Positions 27,301-36,300 of a stretch of 64,000 bases of DNA are shown here, one piece after another. The position numbers and the translations under genes are program-made. The stretch spans positions 744,001-808,000 of the forward strand of contig JANEZZ010002769.1 in assembly GCA_026122225.1 (NCBI GenBank), read 5' to 3'. Each line of letters begins with the position of its first letter. Positions within the stretch are counted from its first letter, which is position 1. Source of the DNA: Heloderma charlesbogerti (lineage: Eukaryota; Chordata; Lepidosauria; Squamata; Helodermatidae). Below the pieces are notes generated by a model. The model saw nothing but the letters and a program-made list of their open reading frames with translations, did no database searches and was not told the DNA's origin.

Positions 27301-30300
27301 CTGCATGACCGCACCCAAGCCAGGCTGAGTGTGGAACGTAGGTGCCTACCTTGGACTTCTTCCCTGTCCTATTTAACTTTTGTGAGCCACCCAGAGAGCT
27401 TTGGCTAAGGGGCGGTATAGCACTGTAGTAAATACGTGAAAAATAAATGCAAATATTTTGTCTCCCTGCCTTTGATTGTAAATTCTGTAGTCAGGGTCAG
27501 TGTCCCTTCTAAGTTCTGTACAGAACCTTGCACACTGTTGGTGCTGAATGTTACATACGCATAGTAGCAGTGCCCCAAAAGTTGCGTAGGTCCTGCCAGG
27601 GTAGGACAGGTAGGGAAAGAGCTTCCATGCCAGGGGGAGCAATCCTAGGATGCCATTGAGAACCTCTGCCTTAGGAAGATGCCTTATACCTTTTATTGTG
27701 GTTTTAATGCCTTCATGTTTTATATTGTTTTATCCTGTGCGTTTTGGTTTTAATCTTTGTGAACCACCCAGAGAGCTTCGGCTATTGGGCAATATAGAAA
27801 TGAAATGAATGAATAAATATTCTTCCTGCTGTTAGCCCTTTTCTTGCCAAGAGCAGATCTTTCACTGCTCTCTTCTCTCTCTTTCCCCCATGCTCCAGCC
27901 CGAAAGGTGATGGTGAAGAAACCTCTATCAGATGTGGAGACTTTTGAAAAAGAGACGGTGACCTTTGAGCTCGAGCTGTCCCACGCCAACGTATCTGGGG
28001 TCTGGACTCGCGACGGCATCCGTGTGAAGCCCAGCTCTGCCTGCCGAGTCAGTGCCACAGGCTGTGCACACAGCCTGACGCTGCTGGGGCTCATGCTAGA
28101 TGACTCGGGAACGGTGGCTTTCACTGCTGACACCGTGCGGAGCAGCGCCCGCCTGACGGTCCGAGGTGCTGAGGCAGGGTGGGGTGGTGCACGTGTAAAG
28201 GGGAAGTGGCCTGCCTAATGCATTCCGCAAGGATGGGGTTTGCAAGAGAAGGAGATGTGATGGGGGCTGATGACTGGAATGGCCCAGAGGTGGGGAAAGG
28301 CCTCGTGTGTCTCTTCCTGCCCTGATGCAGCTGATTGGGGTGGGAGTCCATGGTGGCTCAGCCCCTCAGCCTTGAACTGCCAGTGTGCTGCAGTGGCTAG
28401 AGTGTTGGACTGGGAGCCAGGGTTCTAGTCCCCACTCAGCCATGGAAGCTCACTGGGTGACTTTGGGCCAGTCACAGACTTTCAGCCCAACCTACTTCAT
28501 AGGGTTGTTGTTGTGAGGATAAAACGGAGAGGAGGAGGATTATGTACACCGCCTTGGGTTTCTTAAAGAGGAAAAATGGTGGGATATAAATGTAATAAAT
28601 AAAAAAAATGAAATAAATATAGAATATTTAATATGGCGGTATAGAAATGAAATAAATAAATAAATAAATAAAATAAAATAAACTGCTGAGCCTACTGCCC
28701 AGGGGTGCCCTTTGGTCTGGGCTGTGCAGCAGCTGAGCATAATGGCAGTGCAGAGCCCCCAGCCCCATCATCCCCGGATCCAAGGCAGAAGTGCCAGCTC
28801 GCACAGAATGCTGTATACTATCTTTCTTTAAGCAAGCCCCAAAGCCAGTCTTTTGGCTGCAGCTCCCTGGTGCGCATCCACTGTGATTTAGGAAATTTAC
28901 AACTTCTGGCCCAGGGCCAAATCTGACCCTCCTGGGTCCCAATGCAGCCCTCTGGGGTTCCCCAAGTGGCCCCACCCCCTTCCCTTCCCCCCAGTCACTG
29001 ATCATTTGGCATTTTCCTGGCTTTTGTGCAGTTTTTTCTTAATTTTAAAAGATTGAAACACCTCTCTTAAGTCTTAGTTACTGTACTGGCTGTAAGAGCT
29101 TTAAGCTGAAATATACCGGTATTTTAGCCCCACCCCTGTTGCCTTTGGCCATGCCCACACTGGAATGTGGCCCCCAAGGGCTCTTCTGAAATGGAGTTCT
29201 GCCCTTGGGCTGAAAGAGGGTCAACACCCCTGATTTAGGAGACGTTGGCAACGGAAAACACTAGTCCTACAACACTCCCAACATGCTACTGCTGTGAGCT
29301 GCTTTACACTTTGCACAGCAATTCAGGTACATTAATTTTCTTCACACAGCACATAGTTAAACTAAGGAATTTGCTACCACAAGATGTTGTGATGGCTGCA
29401 ACTTGGACAGCTTTAAAACGGGATGAGACAAACATGGAGGATAAGGCTATCGATGGCTACTAGTATATATTACCTCCAGTACTGGAGGCAGCATGCCTCT
29501 GAATACCAGTTGCTGGGGAACATGTGTGGGTAGGTGCTATTGCATTCATGTCCTACTCGTGGACTTCCCAAAGACATCTGGTTAGCCATTGCAAGAAACA
29601 GGATGCCAAATTAGATAGACTTTTGATCTGATCCAGCAGAGCACTTGTATTCTTATGGACTAGCATCCAAAGTTCTATGTACGTGCAGTGCTATGTCAAA
29701 CCCTGATAGCAGTGGCAGGTTGGGAGTGCTGGAGGTGGGGAACGAGGTAGGTGGGTGAGTGAATGTCCTCCAAACTGAACTTGGGTAAAGGCTGTAAGCT
29801 GGTGTGCTGTACCAAGCTCAGCAGAGTGTCCCAGCTGGGCTAAACGTAGTGTTTTGATGACATGCTATCTTTTCCGTCCCCAAGTTGCTGCATCTTTGTG
29901 CCACCTGCCTTTGCCTTTGCCTCTGTCCCTGCAGAGCCACCAGTTACTATGCTGCGCTTTCCCCAGGATATGGGCATCCCTGAGACGGGCTCGGCCACCT
30001 TTGAGTGTGAACTGTCCCGGCCCCTGGCTGAGGTGAAGTGGTTCAAGGTGAGGGTGGTACCTCTAGCGTTGCCCCTCCTTTAACTACCCTTGACAACCGG
30101 CACACTTCCAAGAACATGACTCATTCAAAGGAGAGTCCACATTCCTGATCTGTGTGGCGCAGTCCACATCTGCGCACCGTGTCCTCAGCCTGAGAGCAGC
30201 ACTCTTCCACCACCCTGTCTTGCTCAGCCCTTCACCAGACTATGCTCTCTGTGTTCCTGGCTGCTATAGGACAGGGAGGAGATCCAGGCAGGGCCCAACT

Positions 30301-33300
30301 GCCGTATGTATTCAGTGGGACGCCGGCGCCTCCTGCAGCTCAATCGTTGTGGCCTTGAAGATTCGGGCGAGTATACGTGTGATGCTGGTGACTGCTGTGC
30401 CTCTGCCAAACTGCGGGTCTTCGGTATGGATGGCCTGGGCTGGATAGGGGAGGAGGGTTGGGCTGAGACTGGGCCATACAAAGCACCCTCAAGCTTCACA
30501 TTCTGGGGGTGGGGATGGGGGGGTCTGCTGCCCTTTGCCATATGCTGTAGCCTCCCCCTCCAGCCTCCCTGACAGCTGCCTCTTCTGTCCCCCTGGAGGT
30601 AGGCTGGGGATCACTGACAGTACACCGTGGTGAGTCAGAGTCTTGTTCTTGAAGTTTGTACAGCTTGTACAGGAAGCTAGGCTTAGGATAAACATTCAGT
30701 GTTGCATTTTTTTTTAAAGAACCATCCTAGCTATAAGAGCATTTCAGCAACGGAAAAGCATGCCCAGGAGGGGAATCTTAAAAGCTTTCCAAAAACATTT
30801 GACAGTCTTCTGTCAAGACTATTTGTAAAGTACAGGATATCCCTCCTTAGGACAGCTGAGTGGACTAGAAGCTAAATTATTCACTGGGTGATGCTCCCTT
30901 CCAGGTCTGTGGTGAAAACAGCCTGTGCAGGAAAGGCAGGAGGAGGAAAAATTCCATTCAGCTTCTCAAGGTTTAACCTGAACTAAGGTTCAGCTGCAGA
31001 AGTTGCTTTTAAATCCAGGATTTGTCTTGAGACATAAGAAGCCATGATAAAGATGGGAATATCACTCAGCAAGTGTAGACATGTTTTTCCCTCACCAACC
31101 AAAAAGAGCAATCAGACCCAACCATATCTCGAATGAAGGAGAAGGATCCAGCTTTTAGCTGCTATGATTTCCAGGCACAGTTTCCAGACAACTCTGGTTT
31201 TAGAAGTTAAGTATTGCAGCTCTCGCCAGAAAAGGTAGCAGCTGAAGGCATATCTAGACACCACAAACTTAAACTGGTTTTAAATTCCCTAATTCCCTCT
31301 CTGAGAACAGTAGTTCTATGATGGGAGAAGGAGTAAGGATCATCAACAGATACTTTCAACCCACCTCACCACACTACAATTCCTAGGATTCTTTGGAGGA
31401 AGTCATAACAGTAACCCCAGTATGTTTGTAGTAGAAGAACCATGAATAATATCTTCAGTTTATAGGGCACTAGTAGGCTCTTGGGAGGAGAGAGGAGGAG
31501 GATACTAAAGCATGATACTGTAAAGCTGATTCACTCCATGGGACTCTTGACAGAGATGGGAACCTTTGGCTACCCAAGGAGAGATTAGGTGGCTTTTTTA
31601 AAGGGTGAGACAAGCCTTCCCCAGCCTTGTGCCCTCCAGGGGTTTTGGACTACAGGCTTAACTACACCAGGGTTTTATCCCACACCTTTACCAGGGCTTC
31701 TGCTTCCGGATTCTCTGCAGGATTAAGATGGGCTCCTTTACAGGTGCTTACACGTACTTTTGGGGGGGATTTCCTTTCTCTGCAAGTTCTGTGTTTCATT
31801 ATACAGCCACTTGATGGCACTGTGGTATAGTGGAATTGCAGAAGTACACACAGCTGTTGCAGTGCTCCAGTGCACTTCTAGAAAAAATGCTGGACTTTCC
31901 CGGATCTTAAAAAAAAACCCGGGATAAAGTTAATAAAGCATGGGAGAGGCGCTGGAGGTTGACGATGACATGTAAAGGACCACAAACTTCAGTGAGTAGC
32001 CAGTCACGAGCACATGATAAAAACCTCATGTAGAGATGCCCTACAATCCCAGCATACAATCCCTTTGGCCATACTGGCTGGGGCTGATGGGAGTTGAAGT
32101 TGCAAACATCTGAAAGGCACCAGGCTGGGTTAGAGCATCAGTGGATACTAGGCATGATAGCTCAGTGGAACCTCTTAAATGGTATTCAAAGGGGTGTAGT
32201 TCTGAATACCAGATCCTGGTGGGACAAATAGAAGTAAGTGTGTGTGCGTGTGTGTGTGTGTCAGGGGCTTACTCATGGCTTTCCTGGAGGCATCTGGCTT
32301 GCCATGGTTGGAAACAGGATCTGTTAACCATGATAATTAAATGGAATGTCCCCAGAGAGCAACAGCAAGAGAGGACTCTTGTGCTCACATCCTGCTTGTG
32401 GCCTTCCCAGCGGCATCTGGTTTGCCACTGTGGGAAGCAGGATGCTGGTCTCCATAGGCCTTTGGGACACAATCCTATACATGTTTAGAAAGAAAAAAGT
32501 CCCGCAACTCCCAGCATGTCTCAGCCACCGTGGCTGGGGAATGCTGGGAGCTATAGAGCTTTTTTTCTGTCTAAACATGCATAGAATTGCGCCCTTAGTC
32601 TGATCCAGTAGGGCTTTTTAAATGTATTTATGACCATATGGACAGTTGATCTAATCCAGCTCTTCTTATAATCTTAGGGAATGTATTTACTGTTTCTCAT
32701 CAACTCATGGATAGGCATTCATGGAAAGGAAATTTTGCTCAGATGAGCTTAGTCTGCTTGTCCCAGTAATGACCGGTGGGAGTGCCATGGTCAGGGCTAA
32801 AAAATAGAGTTCAGGTTCAATGTTCTCAGTGGATCTGCATGAACCCATATTTCGCCCAGTAGGAACAACCCCACGGTCCTCTCCCCCTCTGTAGAACGCC
32901 AGGTTCAGGTTGTGCGGGAGCTGGAGGATGTCCGTGTGCGGGAGAACGAGAATGCTGTTTTCATGTGCGAGGTGTCGCTTGAGGATGTGAAGGGTGAATG
33001 GTTCCGGGATGGAGAGAGAATCAAAGTCACCAGCATTGTGAAAATACGGCAGGAAGGTAAGTGAACCTCTTCAGTCCTGAAGTGGTGGTAATTGTGGGTA
33101 CTTGATTCCCTAACTTTAACTAGATTATCCTCCAGTTTTTCTTTTTCTTTTTGTATATTTTCCCATGGGAGAGAAAACAATGGTATGGGAGAGAAAATAA
33201 ATACACCAGTTCCAGGTAGGGGTGGCCACATATGCATTGCCAAAAAGAGGGGCATGCATCATGAGAAAAGAAGACAAAAGAAGACACAGATGTGCATAAC

Positions 33301-36300
33301 ATTTGCATATGCTGATTTATATGTGTAGATGCAAATAGAAATAATTACTATAATTTAAATAGAAATACAATGCATATCACCACAATGGGGAAGACTATGA
33401 CCAGGTTACCTGGATCTGTTCCCAGAAAACTACTCAGCCTGCTGTCCAGGTGCTCACTGTTGATGGGCAACTTCCAGGCTCCTCCCTGCTCTCCTTTCTG
33501 ATGGTTCTTTATCTTTAAACCTGACAGCTCTGCAAATAGACGATGTCGTCAAACAGAGGACTGTCTTCCAGAAAGTAGGATACCTGGCCACCGTAACTCA
33601 TAAGAACATAAGAAGAGCTGTGCTGGATCAGACGAAGGGTCCATCTAGCCCAGCATTCTGTTTACACAGTGGCCGACCAGCTGCCTATGGGAAGCCTACA
33701 AACAGGGCATGAGGGCAACAGCACCCCCCAGGGCTCCAGGGCTGGTGTACTTCTCCCCATCCTCAACGTTCTGGGGGAATGGGAGGTGCTTTGGATCTGG
33801 AGGATCCAAAACTTCCCCCAATCCACTCCAGCATGCCTCCTTGCTGCCATTACTGCCATGGCAATGGCATGGAGGTTTCTGCACCCCAGTGAGGAGGCTT
33901 GCAAAGCTGTACATCCTGCTCCTTGTGCAGTCCTCCCTCTCTACAGGCAGAGAGGGAGGTCTGCTGTACCCTGTGGCCCCTGGGACACTCCCCAAGGGAC
34001 CACAGGATTGCGGCCTTAAGAACTTTCTTAAATGGAAAAGAAGTTCATCAAACTATGGTGAGGTGCCTTGTGGAGGGAAGAAGAATTTTTGTTTGTGTTC
34101 ATCACTGGTTTGGGACATGATTCTGCCACTGTAAAGCACTTTTCTATTCCACTGATTTCAAATGGCAGATTGAAGCACAAACATAACTCTCCCTTTGGAC
34201 TAAATGGGGCATTTAGCTGGATTGTCCCCGATGATTGTACAAAAGGGCTGCTGCTTTGGTTTCCAAAGGTCATACAATGCCTGGGGTGGGTGGGGCTTGT
34301 GTCCCTTGTTGCAGGCATTGTCCAGTCACCTGTGCAGTTGCAGCCCACAAAGTACTTGTTACTGTAATAGATGCAGGGATGGGGGGAAGCTTTTCTCCAG
34401 CATCTGAATATTGTGGTTTAACTGCTGGGAAATTGCAACAGAAGCTCTGCTTTGCCAAAAGCTGCTTGGATTCCATGCAACAGCCGTTTATTTTTTATAC
34501 AAATATCTATATCATCTGGAAAGGCCTGTCATTATCTTAACAAGCAGCACAGCAGAGTCACACAATGCCTTTGCTTCCAGCCACTACCATCCCAGCACAA
34601 CCCCTTCCTTCTCAGGGCTGGAAACCAAACCCCACATGTCCCTTGAAGAATGCAGGCATCCCTCCTGTCTTTCTTTACCAGGAACCCGGCACTTCCTGCT
34701 TCTGTGCTGTGTCCATCCTGAGGATGCAGGCCTGGTCCGTTTTGTAGCCAAGGCAGCCACTTCTGAAGCCCGCTTGGAAGTGGAGGGTAAGGGAGCTGCT
34801 TCACAGTTGGCTGTGCTCATCAGCTATAGTGTGAGACTGGGTTGGGATTAGCGGGTGGGGAAAAGTGATTGAGAGTGTGTGTGGTGGGACCTCTAGGTGA
34901 GCAGACCTGTATTCAGGAAGATATGGGTGTGTGTATGCACGGAACGGTAGGTATCAATAAAGGAACATGTTCTAGATCAGCCTTCCTCAACGTGGTACCC
35001 TTCAGATGTTTTAGACTATATCTCCTATAATCCCTGACATTGGCCATACTGGCTGAGGCCAATGGGAGTTATAGTTCCAAACATCTAGAGGGCACCAGGT
35101 TGGGGAAGGCTGTTCTAGAGTCTAGAATCTAGACAAAGCACATGCTTGTGTAAGTGAAGATGAATGACAGGGTTGCATGATCAATTGGTAGCTAAACCAG
35201 ACCTGTATGTATGTATGTATGTATGTAACTAATCCATCTGTCTGTCAGTCTATCAGATGATAAAGATTGGTGTGGCAGACATAATGGGGATTAAATGTTT
35301 GCATGCAGAAGTGAAAGAAAGGTGTAGGGCAGGGGTAGGCAACCTTATTGGGCCTGCACGTACATTTGGCAATTGGATAAACTGTCCTGGGCACCAGCAC
35401 AACATGGCTGACATGGGAAGCGTGGCTAGTCACCAAGGACAAGTAACCTGCCCAAATGGCTCTGAACAAGGCAGAGGTGGAGTCTGAGCCCCAAGACACT
35501 AAACAACTCCTTTGAACCCACAGTTTTCAACACCAACAGGAACCTACTTCACAGAAGGGAAACTCATTCTCTCTCCCCCCTGATCTGCCAGCCAACTCAT
35601 TCCACACTATCTCTTTCTCTCTCTCACTCTGTATCACCACTAATTCTCATGCTCCTTCTCAAAGTTTATTTTTTTAGAATAAAAGTGGGAGGGGTAGGGC
35701 ACCTCAGTGGGCACCAAGAAAGGGTCAGGGGGCACACTGGTGCCCACAGGCACTATGTTGCCTACCCCTGGTGTAGGGCATACCTATGAGATTCTCATAG
35801 ATCTACCCTGCCCTGGAAAGACCAGAACTTATGTGTGTTCATGCCATTCAAGATCTGTTGCCGAGAGCTAGGTCTTCTTTATCAAATAGGCAGAGGTGGG
35901 AGGGTTAGGGGTCAGGAGCTGGGGAGCCACCTTCTCAGAATCTCAGCGTCTGCTCCTTCCGCAGCATTGCCCATTCGCATTGTGAAGCCATTGCGGGACA
36001 AGACGGTGCTAGCACGGCACAAAGCCACCCTGGAGTGTATGGTGTCTCAGTCTCGTGGGCGTGTGCGCTGGTTTTGTGGTGACAGAGAGATCTTTGCTGG
36101 CCCCAAGTATGAGATCTGCAACTTGGACTGTTACCGAACCCTCGTGATCCACTCTGTTGAGCCTGCAGACGAGGGTCTGTATACCTGTGATGCACTGGAT
36201 GACTGCTCCACGGCCCGCCTGCTAGTGGAGGGTAAGGGGGAACATGTGAATGCAATGAAGAAAAGCAGTGAGGGGGGATTGGTTGGTCATAAGGGAGTTG

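Larger units (their letters stand above)
32140..32665 (-). mobile_element. repeat family D, reverse, interrupted by a MITE
   Basis: The 32465-32594 palindrome splits the copy. Inside it, catctggtttgccactgtgg is present twice in variant form (about 32,289 and 32,415), so part is duplicated. Confidence 0.5.
30424..32894 (+). other. OBSL1: OBSL1 intron between Ig units 13 and 14
   Basis: 30,430-31,600 has no recognised feature. 31,614-32,665 is a patchwork of MITE fragments and repeat family D. The exon follows 230 bp later. Confidence 0.65.
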
